A DNA stretch of 10,540 nt from Oscillospiraceae bacterium (GTDB lineage Bacteria > Bacillota > Clostridia > Oscillospirales > Ruminococcaceae): assembly GCA_016296165.1 (NCBI GenBank), contig JAEDJV010000085.1, positions 1-10,540 of the forward strand, read 5' to 3'. This document shows, one piece after another, positions 1 to 6,710 of the stretch. The first letter of the stretch is position 1. Each line of letters starts with the position of its first letter. The notes below the pieces were generated by a model. That model was given only the letters and a program-made list of their open reading frames with translations. It made no database searches and was not told the origin of the DNA. The position numbers were made by a program, and so were the translations under genes.

Positions 1-1819
1 ATACAGTCCAGATCTTACGGCTGTTATCCCGTACATTTTCCCTGTGTTCATCAAGAAGTTTTACAAGAAGTTCTGTATTGAAAAATTTTTCTGATGCAGA
101 GGATGTAAACATCTGTTTAACAACGTTGTAGTATTTTTCTTCCTTAAGCCACACACGTATAGGTACTGGAAAACCAAGCTTTTTCTTGGCTGCAGTTTTT
201 GCTGTCTGCGGGGGAGTGTCTTTTCTGGCGGCTTTTCTCATTGCATATTTTGTGATGTATTTTGTATGTTTGTCAGTGGTTTCTTTTCGGGTAACACGGT
301 ATCTTGTCGGAATTTTTTCAGCGACCCCCATAACCTCTCTGTCAAGGAAAGGAACTCTGAGCTCGAGGGAATTTGCCATGCTCATCTTGTCCGCTTTGAG
401 AAGAATGTCTCCTGCCATCCACATATGGAGATCAAGATACTGCATCTTTGTTACATCATCTTTATCCTTTACCTTTTCATAGAAAGGAGCAGTAATTTTT
501 GAAGGATGAGGAGCGTCTGTATTTACTTTAAGAAGAGCTTTTCTTTCAAAAGGAGTGAACATGTATGCATTTCCTATAAATCTCTCCTCGATAGTTTTCC
601 CTTTTCTGATAAAGAAATTCAGGCCTCTTTTAGCCGGAAGTTTGCTGCAGAGTCTGCCTATGCTCCGTCTTACAGGCATAGGTACCTTATCATAAACAGT
701 ACCGTCCGGTTCGCTGTACACGTTGTATCCACCGAAAATCTCATCAGCTCCCTCGCCTGAAAGTACAACTTTGAGTTTTTCTGATGCCAGATTGCAGACG
801 AAGTAAAGTGCTACAGCTGACGGGTCGGCAAGAGGCTCGTCCATATGGTACTGAATTTTTCTAAGACTTCCCCAGTATTCTTCAGGTGTGATAACTTTGC
901 TTGTATTTTCCTTTTTTATAGCTTTGGAAAATTCTTTAGCCCATCCGATCTCATTGTATTTTTCATCATTGCCAAAGCCTACGGTAAATGTCTGGTCAAC
1001 GTTTGCAATAGCGGCAACATAGCTTGAGTCAACGCCACTTGAGAGAAAACTTCCAACTTCAACGTCGCTTATCTTGTGTGCTTCTACTGAGTCATGCATA
1101 ATATCTGAAATACTGTTTACCCAGTCATCAAGCTGAGGGTTTTCATCTGCATTGAATTCAACTTCCCAGTAACGCTTGCATCTGAAGCCTTTTGAATTTC
1201 TTATAAAATAATGTGCCGGAGGAAGTTTGTAAACATTTTTGAAAAATGTTTCATCTGTTGGAGAGTACTGAAAAGTCAGATAGTTTTCCAGTGCGGTTAC
1301 ATTCAGTTCTTTTTTAAATGCCGGATGTTCCATAAAGGCTTTGATTTCTGAGCCAAACATGAAAACACCGTCGATATCTGCATAATAAAGAGGTTTAATA
1401 CCAAAAAAATCTCTTGCACCAAAGAGTTCTTTTTTATTTCTGTCCCAGATAACAAACGAAAACATTCCTCTGAGTTGATTAAGGATCTTTTCGCCGTACT
1501 CTTCATATCCATGAATAAGAACTTCTGTGTCAGAGTTTGTGGCAAATGTATGTCCGGATTTTATCAGCTGCTCACGTATCTGTTTGTAATTATATATCTC
1601 ACCGTTAAAAACAATAACGAGTGAGCCGTCTTCATTGTACATTGGCTGTGCACCGGCATCAATATCAATAATGCTTAGTCTTCGGTGACCGAGTGCTACA
1701 TTTTCATCAATATACTGTCCTTCTCCGTCAGGTCCTCGATGTCGAATCTTTTCCATCATCTTTTTCAGAACGATGTTTGCGTTGTCGATTGTGTTAGTGA
1801 AACCTACATATCCGCACAT
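1..1819 (-). CDS. asnB: Asparagine synthase (glutamine-hydrolysing), 3' end outside window
   Basis: This cytosolic enzyme makes asparagine from aspartate, ATP and glutamine. The protein starts MCGYVGF, so Cys2 is the N-terminal nucleophile of a class II glutaminase; this fixes the ATG at 1819, with GGAGG at 1829-1833, 9 nt upstream. Glutaminase motifs follow in order: RHRGPDGEG (about 26-34), RRLSIID (46-52), NGEIYNY (72-78) and SDTEVL (96-101). The synthetase half carries the ATP PP-loop SSGVDSS at 260-266 and further on LSGEGADEIFGGY. There are 606 codons in the window, with no stop. The last residues read RKIWTV, which in this family lie close to the C terminus, so probably only about 10-25 codons are missing. 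The gene is divergent from cdd. The PP-loop has SSG instead of the commoner SGG, a variant I believe also occurs in other Firmicute AsnB proteins. Identification is secure. Confidence 0.96.
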   Translation of the reverse strand, partial: MCGYVGFTNTIDNANIVLKKMMEKIRHRGPDGEGQYIDENVALGHRRLSIIDIDAGAQPMYNEDGSLVIVFNGEIYNYKQIREQLIKSGHTFATNSDTEVLIHGYEEYGEKILNQLRGMFSFVIWDRNKKELFGARDFFGIKPLYYADIDGVFMFGSEIKAFMEHPAFKKELNVTALENYLTFQYSPTDETFFKNVYKLPPAHYFIRNSKGFRCKRYWEVEFNADENPQLDDWVNSISDIMHDSVEAHKISDVEVGSFLSSGVDSSYVAAIANVDQTFTVGFGNDEKYNEIGWAKEFSKAIKKENTSKVITPEEYWGSLRKIQYHMDEPLADPSAVALYFVCNLASEKLKVVLSGEGADEIFGGYNVYSEPDGTVYDKVPMPVRRSIGRLCSKLPAKRGLNFFIRKGKTIEERFIGNAYMFTPFERKALLKVNTDAPHPSKITAPFYEKVKDKDDVTKMQYLDLHMWMAGDILLKADKMSMANSLELRVPFLDREVMGVAEKIPTRYRVTRKETTDKHTKYITKYAMRKAARKDTPPQTAKTAAKKKLGFPVPIRVWLKEEKYYNVVKQMFTSSASEKFFNTELLVKLLDEHRENVRDNSRKIWTV

Positions 1820-1858
1820 GTTTCCACGCCTCCGGTTTATGAAATAAAATTTTTGCTT

Positions 1859-1901
1859 TATCATAGTAAACGGCAGATTTGTTTTGACGTTCATTATAAT
1901 T
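1859..1901. repeat. Dispersed 43-bp inverted-repeat element, copy A
   Basis: This 43-bp stretch aligns without gaps to 7563-7605, with 34 identical positions by my hand count. It includes an unbroken shared block TTTTGACGTTCA (1882-1893). It is itself an imperfect inverted repeat: ATAGTAAACG at 1863-1872 faces CGTTCATTAT at 1888-1897. It lies in the asnB leader and touches the asnB -10 box. It could be an operator, a MITE-like repeat, or both. A weaker half-site, ATAGTGAGCAC, lies nearby at 1950-1960. Confidence 0.65.
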
Positions 1902-1927
1902 ATACTATAAAACATGACAGTATGCAA
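1899..1927 (-). promoter_or_regulatory. asnB promoter, sigma-A type
   Basis: Read on the minus strand, a -35 TTGCAT (1922-1927) and a perfect -10 TATAAT (1899-1904) are separated by 17 bp. Transcription would start near 1892 and give a leader of about 70 nt. The -10 box overlaps the edge of the inverted repeat at 1859-1901, so most of that repeat would lie just downstream of the start, where a repressor operator or leader hairpin could act. Confidence 0.75.
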
Positions 1928-1989
1928 TAGCATCAAATATATTATAATCATAGTGAGCACAAAATATTTTTTTCATTTACTACAGCCGG

Positions 1990-2018
1990 TTGCATGCGGT
2001 ACAATTAAATGTTATACT
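1990..2018 (+). promoter_or_regulatory. cdd promoter, sigma-A type
   Basis: TTGCAT (1990-1995) and TATACT (2013-2018) are spaced by 17 bp. The predicted start is near 2025, giving a leader of about 35 nt that contains the ribosome binding site. The -35 box is the same TTGCAT used by the divergent asnB promoter, and about 60 bp separate the two -35 boxes. Confidence 0.65.
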
Positions 2019-2058
2019 ATATATACAAAAATATTCATTGATTCAGGAGGGTTCGTTT

Positions 2059-2460
2059 ATGTATAAAAATTTGCTGAATAAAGCCAGGGAAGCAAGAGAA
2101 AAATCGTTTTGCAGCTATTCGGGATTTGCAGTTGGCGCTGCGCTTCTTTGCAGTGACGGTGAGATTTTTACAGGATGCAATATAGAGAATATATCATATT
2201 CACTTACAAACTGTGCAGAGAGGACTGCAATTTTTAAGGCTGTTTCAGAAGGAAAAAAAGACTTTACGGCTATTGCTGTAGTTGGCTCTGTAAAGTCCTG
2301 TGATTGTTTTGAAAGCCAGTGTTTCCCATGTGGTGCATGCCTTCAGGTTATGAGTGAATTCTGTGGTTCTGATTTTGAAGTGATCCTTGCAGAGCATGGT
2401 GAGGCAAAAGTATATAAGTTTAATGAACTTATGCCAAGAATCTTCGATTCGAAGTTCTGA
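2059..2460 (+). CDS. cdd: Cytidine deaminase
   Basis: This protein of 133 residues, the usual length for the small homotetrameric bacterial enzyme, deaminates cytidine and deoxycytidine to uridine and deoxyuridine in pyrimidine salvage. The zinc site is intact: Cys52 and the catalytic Glu54 in NCAERTA, then Cys91 and Cys94 in PCGACLQ. The N-terminal YSGFAVGAAL (20-29) and TGCNIENISY (38-47) match the substrate-binding region of the family. The ATG at 2059 is chosen because AGGAGG (2045-2050) lies 8 nt upstream and the family motifs begin right after it; the frame stays open further upstream, but no family sequence is there. The gene has its own promoter and looks monocistronic. Its stop codon touches the stop codon of the convergent UPF0291 gene. 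Confidence 0.95.
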   Translation: MYKNLLNKAREAREKSFCSYSGFAVGAALLCSDGEIFTGCNIENISYSLTNCAERTAIFKAVSEGKKDFTAIAVVGSVKSCDCFESQCFPCGACLQVMSEFCGSDFEVILAEHGEAKVYKFNELMPRIFDSKF

Positions 2461-2472
2461 TTACTTTTTTTT
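2425..2472 (+). terminator. Possible cdd terminator inside the coding end
   Basis: GAACTT (2425-2430) can pair with AAGTTC (2452-2457), and inside it GAATC (2438-2442) can pair with GATTC (2446-2450). A run of eight T follows at 2465-2472. The stem is interrupted and the T run starts seven bases after it, so this is a weak candidate. The hairpin would lie in the last cdd codons and the T run in the 3' end of the opposing gene. Confidence 0.3.
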
Positions 2473-2670
2473 CTGAACTTTTTTGATCACATTTCCTTTT
2501 TCATCCACTATAGAGCAGTTATCAAGCTGACTGCAAAGATTTGACACTATGCTTTGTCTGTACTCGTTTCTAAGCTGCTGCTGTTCTGCCTTTTCAGTTT
2601 CAGAGAGTCCTTCAGGTGTTTTGGATTTTCTTGCAAGTTCGTTGATTCGCTTTATTTTTTCATCAGTCAT
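2461..2670 (-). CDS. UPF0291 / DUF896 (YnzC-like) small protein
   Basis: This is a small, highly charged cytosolic protein of 69 residues. The N-terminal half, KIKRINELARKSKTPEGLSE followed by TEKAEQQQLRNEYR (residues 5-38), is the DUF896/UPF0291 signature, a two-helix domain as in Bacillus YnzC. The tail is Lys-rich (KKVQKKK). Family function is not established; the Bacillus member belongs to an SOS-linked operon, but nothing here shows SOS control. The ATG at 2670 has a modest AAGG-type ribosome binding site (GAAAGG at 2683-2688) 12 nt upstream. The gene is convergent with cdd with no intergenic base, and divergent from the SDR gene across a 64-bp AT-rich gap in which I could not settle promoters for either gene. 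Confidence 0.88.
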   Translation of the reverse strand: MTDEKIKRINELARKSKTPEGLSETEKAEQQQLRNEYRQSIVSNLCSQLDNCSIVDEKGNVIKKVQKKK

Positions 2671-2734
2671 ATTAATGTTCAGCCTTTCATTATTTTTAAT
2701 ATATATATTGTATCATACGGAGGAGTTAATTTCA

Positions 2735-3454
2735 ATGATAAAAACAGTTCTTATTACTGGTGCTTCAAGAGGAATAGGTGCAGCTGCGGCAAAACTGTTT
2801 GCTGCTAACGGATACACCGTTATAATAAATTACTTAAACAGTGTGGAAAAGGCCCTTGAACTTGCAGAGGAAACGGGTGGTTATGCGATAAAGGCAGATG
2901 TTTCTGATATAGTTCAGACAGAAAATATGATAAATGAAATAATAGAAAAATTCGGAAAAATTGATGTTCTGGTCAACAATGCCGGAATTTCCGTGACAGG
3001 AGTTTTCGATATGGTGCCGCCCGGGGATGTTAAGAAACTTTTTGATATAAATGTTTTCGGAACCCTTAACTGTACCCGTTCAGTTCTCCCGCATATGATC
3101 AGAAGAAAATACGGCAAGATAATAAATGTTGCATCGATGTGGGGAGAAACGGGGGCGTCCTGTGAGGTACATTATTCAGCATCCAAGGCGGCTGTTATAG
3201 GCTTTACCAAAGCTCTTGCAAAAGAAACCGGACCAAGTGGCATTAATGTAAATTGTGTGTCTCCGGGTCTTATTATGACGGATATGAACAGCTGCTATTC
3301 CGCTGATGAACTTGATGGGATAATTGAAGAAATTCCACTTGGCAGAAGTGGAAGCCCCTTTGATGTAGCTGAAACAATACTGTTTCTGGCTTCAGAAAAA
3401 TCAAGCTTTATCACCGGTCAGACGATAGGGGTAAACGGCGGAATGATTGTGTAA
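2735..3454 (+). CDS. FabG-like short-chain dehydrogenase, probably EF-P 5-aminopentanone reductase
   Basis: This is a classical SDR of 239 residues. It has the NAD(P) loop TGASRGIG (8-15), NNAG (81-84), and catalytic Asn106, Ser134, Tyr147 and Lys151 (YSASK). The C-terminal end TGQTIGVNGG is also typical. Length and motifs fit 3-oxoacyl-ACP reductase (FabG), which reduces beta-ketoacyl-ACP with NADPH. However, there is no fatty-acid gene nearby, and the stretch from SMWG to GASCEVHYSASKAAVIGFTK (135-159) resembles the Firmicute YmfI group, which reduces the 5-aminopentanonyl group on elongation factor P. I favour YmfI but from memory of the family only. The start at 2735 follows GGAGGAG (2719-2725); the longer open frame upstream is antisense to the UPF0291 gene. 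It appears to be transcribed alone; a 180-bp gap follows. Confidence 0.88.
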   Translation: MIKTVLITGASRGIGAAAAKLFAANGYTVIINYLNSVEKALELAEETGGYAIKADVSDIVQTENMINEIIEKFGKIDVLVNNAGISVTGVFDMVPPGDVKKLFDINVFGTLNCTRSVLPHMIRRKYGKIINVASMWGETGASCEVHYSASKAAVIGFTKALAKETGPSGINVNCVSPGLIMTDMNSCYSADELDGIIEEIPLGRSGSPFDVAETILFLASEKSSFITGQTIGVNGGMIV

Positions 3455-3520
3455 AATCAACAACAGATTAATAGTAAAATTATGCATAATAAAAAAAATA
3501 AACAAAAATTAAAAATGCTA

Positions 3521-3549
3521 TTGAACTTTGTTTTTTATTGTGATATATT
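3521..3549 (+). promoter_or_regulatory. Putative promoter of the LTA-synthase-like gene
   Basis: TTGAAC (3521-3526) and TATATT (3544-3549) are 17 bp apart in an AT-rich gap, with a predicted start near 3556 and a leader of about 80 nt. The preceding part of the gap (3455-3520) shows only an AT-rich perfect palindrome, ATTATGCATAAT at 3479-3490, followed by an A run, and no clear terminator for the SDR gene. Confidence 0.5.
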
Positions 3550-3634
3550 TATTTTAATAAAAAATTACTTTGTTTTTACAGGTAAATGACAACAGACAGA
3601 TAATATGTGATAGAAAAAAGGTGGCTGAACAATT

Positions 3635-5428
3635 ATGAAATTTATAAAAGATACAGCCTTGAAAATCTCTTTGTCAGTAAAGAAACTGAATCAGAAAAGA
3701 GAACAAAACGGCAGCACATACAGGATGACAAATTTTTTCCTGACTTTGCTTTTCCCGGTATTCATAGTCCTTATGGCAGAGCTTAATCAGGGGAAATATC
3801 CAAGCAAACTGGTGATGTTTATTGTAAACAAACCAACAGTTCTGATTTTTGATATTCTGGTAGCAGCGGTTATCTTTACAGCGCTTACTCTTCTGTTCAG
3901 AAAGATATGGCGTGCTGTTGCAGTTCAGAGTGTCGTGTATTTTTTACTTTCTGTAACAGAACTTTTTAAGTATGGCACTAACGGAAACCATCTGCTGCTT
4001 ACTGATATGAAGCTTATCAAAAGTGTTAAGAGTCTTACTTCTTTTGCGTACATTAAGATAACGCCGCATCTTGTTGTTTATACTTTAATAGTTTTAATAT
4101 ATCTGGCGGCTGTATTCTGGTTTAATCCTCAGTTTAAACTCAGTATTAAGAAAAGCATCGCTCCTGCAGCCGCATGTATTGCCTCTGTTTTATCAATGTT
4201 CTTTATATCTGGTTTTTCAAAGCCTGTTTATTCTTTCTTTGACATTGATACAACTGAAGCTGATAATGTGTTTATTTTAAATGAAAAGTTTGAAAACAAC
4301 AGTTTTCTTGCTTTTTTCTGTGAGACAGCAAGTGAAAATATTGCTAATAAACTTAAGGCACCTGAAAATTATACAGAAAAGACAATTGAAGACTGCCTGA
4401 ATGTTGAAGTGGAAGATATAAGTACAGACAGTGATTTTAAAAAGCCTAATGTCATAGTTATTATGTCTGAGGCTCTTGCAGATTTCAGAGTGTTTGATGA
4501 ACTTCAGGTAAGTGACAAATACTACAGCGGATTTGACAAAATGGCTGATGAAGGATACAGAGGCAAGCTCATAGTTCCTACGTTTGCGAGTTACACAGTA
4601 AGAACTGAGTTTGAACTTCTGTTCGGACTTCCGGTTAAGTCTCTCAATGATCCGAATATGCCTCAGAGAAAACTGGCTGACAGGGAACAGCCTTCGATAG
4701 TTCGTTATTATAAGTCGTTCGGATATGATACCGCATACGTACATCCTTTCTTAAGTTCGTTCTACAGCAGAAAACGTGTGTACGGAACATTTGGATTTGA
4801 TCAGATGTATTTTGAAGACAGTCTTACTGTTCCGGTTGAATACAGCGGTTCATATATTAATGATGAAACGGTATTCAATCAGCTTGAAAAACTTGTTGAA
4901 GAAACAGATAATCCGATTTACATTCATACCACTACGATGCAGAATCATCAGCCTTACACTACAGGAAAGTATCCTAATGAGTTAGATAACTATCTTGAAA
5001 ACGTAAAGCTTACTTCCGATGCGCTTACAGTATTCCTGGATAATCTTAAGAAGATTGATGAACCAACGCTTGTATTTCTCGTAGGCGATCATTTTCCTTC
5101 ATTTAAAAATGACAGTGAAAATATATACGATAAACTTAATATAAACAGTTCAACATGCGGGGTTGTATATGAGCAGAATTACTTCCTCTGGAGTAATTAT
5201 AATCAGGATTATTCAGAAGTTCCGCAGGAAAAGTTTTCAGCATTTTATGTTCCGTATGTTCTCCTTAATCTTATAGGGGCTCCTAAGGATACATTTATTC
5301 AGGCTATGTCTGAAAAGATGGAAACACTTCCGGTTTATTCAACTCAATATGATTCACATATACCGAATGACGATGAACTGGATGTGCTTACCTACGACAG
5401 AGTAATAGGTGATAATATTTCGGGGTGA
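3635..5428 (+). CDS. LTA synthase-like membrane phosphoglycerol transferase (sulfatase fold)
   Basis: This protein of 597 residues has the architecture of lipoteichoic acid synthases: about five membrane segments in the first 195 residues (roughly 33-50, 66-88, 93-108, 145-164 and 175-193), a linker, then an extracellular sulfatase-fold domain from about 270. Recognisable motifs are PNVIVIMSEA (metal ligand Glu279), VPTFASYTVRTEFELLFG with the likely nucleophile Thr321, HTTTMQNHQPY (His438) and VGDHFP (Asp485, His486). By family knowledge such enzymes move glycerol phosphate from phosphatidylglycerol to polymer or glycolipid. The exact acceptor cannot be read here, and the region around Thr321 differs from canonical LtaS. 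A basic tail of about 30 residues precedes the first membrane segment. The ATG at 3635 has AGGTGG (3619-3624) 10 nt upstream. It is a single gene with its own promoter and terminator. Confidence 0.87.
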   Translation: MKFIKDTALKISLSVKKLNQKREQNGSTYRMTNFFLTLLFPVFIVLMAELNQGKYPSKLVMFIVNKPTVLIFDILVAAVIFTALTLLFRKIWRAVAVQSVVYFLLSVTELFKYGTNGNHLLLTDMKLIKSVKSLTSFAYIKITPHLVVYTLIVLIYLAAVFWFNPQFKLSIKKSIAPAAACIASVLSMFFISGFSKPVYSFFDIDTTEADNVFILNEKFENNSFLAFFCETASENIANKLKAPENYTEKTIEDCLNVEVEDISTDSDFKKPNVIVIMSEALADFRVFDELQVSDKYYSGFDKMADEGYRGKLIVPTFASYTVRTEFELLFGLPVKSLNDPNMPQRKLADREQPSIVRYYKSFGYDTAYVHPFLSSFYSRKRVYGTFGFDQMYFEDSLTVPVEYSGSYINDETVFNQLEKLVEETDNPIYIHTTTMQNHQPYTTGKYPNELDNYLENVKLTSDALTVFLDNLKKIDEPTLVFLVGDHFPSFKNDSENIYDKLNINSSTCGVVYEQNYFLWSNYNQDYSEVPQEKFSAFYVPYVLLNLIGAPKDTFIQAMSEKMETLPVYSTQYDSHIPNDDELDVLTYDRVIGDNISG

Positions 5429-5447
5429 TACATACCGCTAAAAAATT

Positions 5448-5476
5448 CGCTGCATTTTTCTGCAGCGGATTTTTTT
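5448..5476 (+). terminator. Intrinsic terminator of the LTA-synthase-like gene
   Basis: CGCTGCA (5448-5454) pairs perfectly with TGCAGCG (5461-5467) around a six-base loop, followed by seven T at 5470-5476. An A run at 5440-5445 precedes the stem. It begins 19 nt after the stop codon. Confidence 0.88.
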
Positions 5477-5506
5477 ATTATCTTACAATAGCAGCAAATG
5501 ATATAT

Positions 5507-5683
5507 GTTACAAATTAGTATTTTTTCACGAAAATTATGTGAATCGGGTATATGCTATTTAAAAGCAAACATTTATACAAATTTTACTTTTGTAACAAAT
5601 AAATCTGGTTTATATTGTACTTTATAAACTAAAAAAATGCAGAAATCTGAAATTTTTGTGACAAAAACCACGCTTGTATACAA
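5507..5683. promoter_or_regulatory. Cluster of TTGT-ACAA palindromic boxes in a long upstream region
   Basis: The gap 5429-5791 holds no gene. After the terminator it carries TTTGTAACAAA (5589-5599), TTTTGTGACAAAA (5654-5666) and TTGTATACAA (5674-5683), all of the form TTGT-(1 or 2 bases)-ACAA, plus a GTTACAAA half-box at 5507-5514. All lie upstream of the -35 at 5704, as activator or repressor sites might. Two other small inverted repeats are TTCAC...GTGAA (5525-5543) and GTTTATA...TATAAAC around 5608-5629. The region is very AT-rich, so chance is a real alternative. Confidence 0.4.
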
Positions 5684-5703
5684 TATATGCTGTTTGCATA
5701 AAC

Positions 5704-5732
5704 TTGACAAAAAGCTGAAAATAAATTAAAAT
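5704..5732 (+). promoter_or_regulatory. Promoter of the CpsB-like gene
   Basis: A perfect -35 TTGACA (5704-5709) and a -10 TAAAAT (5727-5732) have a 17-bp spacer. A better -10 sequence, TATAAT at 5732-5737, sits five bases further on but would need a 22-bp spacer. The predicted start is near 5739, giving a leader of about 50 nt. Confidence 0.6.
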
Positions 5733-5791
5733 ATAATTATCTCTAAGTTTGAACTTTAATGTAGAAAAATAATTAAGGAGGTGTGCAATTT

Positions 5792-6667
5792 ATGAATGGT
5801 TACGTTGACTTTCATTCCGGAATATTACCTAAACTTGATGCAGAAGATATGGACGCTGAAGTAGACAGATGCGTGGATATTTTGAAAATTCTGCATAAGG
5901 CTAAGATAAAAACTGTAGTAGCTACCCCGTTTTTCAATTCTGTAGATAACAATGTTCCATCATTTCTTGCGAACCGTGAAGAGTCGTACAAACTTCTTAG
6001 TGATAAGATTAAGGGCATGTCTCTCCCAAGAATAATTCTTGGTTCTGAAGTTCTTTTTACAACTTCACTTCTTGATATTGGTGATGCTTCAAAACTCTGC
6101 GTCGGAAATACAAATTACATAATGCTAGCTTTACCATATCAGGAATATAGTGATATGGTACTTGAAACACTTCAAAAGCTGATTATTTCAAAGAATCTCT
6201 GTCCTATTATTGCTCATATTGAAAAATATCTTGAATTTTACACTATTGAACAGATTGAGAAGATTTCATCCATTGGAGTTATCATGCAGCTTAGCTGTGA
6301 CGCTATCATAAACAGAGTTACAAGAAAATCAGCTCTCGAACTGCTTACAAGAAATGTAGTTCAGATTATCGGATCAAATGACATTACAAAGCAGGACGGA
6401 CACCGAACAGTACTTGAAACAGCCATGGATGTTCTTAATAAGGATGTATCGAGCATAGCCTCTATTGACGTTCTTAACAAGAATATTAAGGATATTCATA
6501 CATCTGACTTTAAGGAAGGCGTTAATGAAGCTTTGGCTCCTTCACCTCAGTATGCTGATGCGATCCGAATTATGAGATATCATCTGCCGCTTGGGAAGTA
6601 TAAGCAGATTAAGAACAACGCAGGTATGATTATTTCAAACGCGAACATAAAAGATATTATGTGTTAA
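5792..6667 (+). CDS. PHP-domain protein, CpsB/YwqE tyrosine-phosphatase-like, with degenerate active site
   Basis: The 291 residues show the layout of CpsB/YwqE, Mn-dependent PHP-type phosphotyrosine phosphatases that control capsule export kinases. YVDFHSGILP (4-13) stands where D-x-H-x-H is expected, VVATPFF (42-48) where TPHH or TSH is expected, LGSEV (83-87), PIIAHIEKY (138-146) for AHxERY, and IIGSNDITKQDGHR (192-205) for SDxHNxxxRPP. His8, Glu86, His142 and Glu144 remain, but the second His of the first motif, the His of the second, and the Asp and His of the last are gone. So the fold is likely and phosphatase activity is doubtful. No kinase or export gene lies beside it. The start is the ATG at 5792, 10 nt after AAGGAGG (5775-5781), not the in-frame GTG at 5783, which would sit only one base from that site. 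Confidence 0.75.
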   Translation: MNGYVDFHSGILPKLDAEDMDAEVDRCVDILKILHKAKIKTVVATPFFNSVDNNVPSFLANREESYKLLSDKIKGMSLPRIILGSEVLFTTSLLDIGDASKLCVGNTNYIMLALPYQEYSDMVLETLQKLIISKNLCPIIAHIEKYLEFYTIEQIEKISSIGVIMQLSCDAIINRVTRKSALELLTRNVVQIIGSNDITKQDGHRTVLETAMDVLNKDVSSIASIDVLNKNIKDIHTSDFKEGVNEALAPSPQYADAIRIMRYHLPLGKYKQIKNNAGMIISNANIKDIMC

Positions 6668-6672
6668 AAAAC

Positions 6673-6710
6673 AACCGGAAAACGAGTACAGGTTTTCCGG
6701 TTTATTTTTT
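6673..6710. terminator. Bidirectional intrinsic terminator
   Basis: An 11-bp perfect stem, AACCGGAAAAC (6673-6683) with GTTTTCCGGTT (6692-6702), has an eight-base loop. T-rich tracts flank both sides: 6701-6710 on the plus strand, and on the minus strand the complement of the A run 6666-6671. It ends the convergent CpsB-like gene and HD-domain gene. Confidence 0.92.

Noticed and set aside
186..1027. Several plus-strand open frames of 60-98 codons across asnB
   Set aside because: They are antisense to the intact, motif-rich asnB frame, have no ribosome binding site and read as low-quality protein.
2549..2734. Upstream extension of the SDR gene by 62 codons
   Set aside because: The extension is antisense to the UPF0291 gene; the NAD-binding motif starts right after the ATG at 2735, which has a strong ribosome binding site.
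4277..4744. Minus-strand open frame of 155 codons inside the LTA-synthase-like gene
   Set aside because: It lies opposite conserved catalytic motifs of the real gene, lacks a ribosome site and shows no domain.
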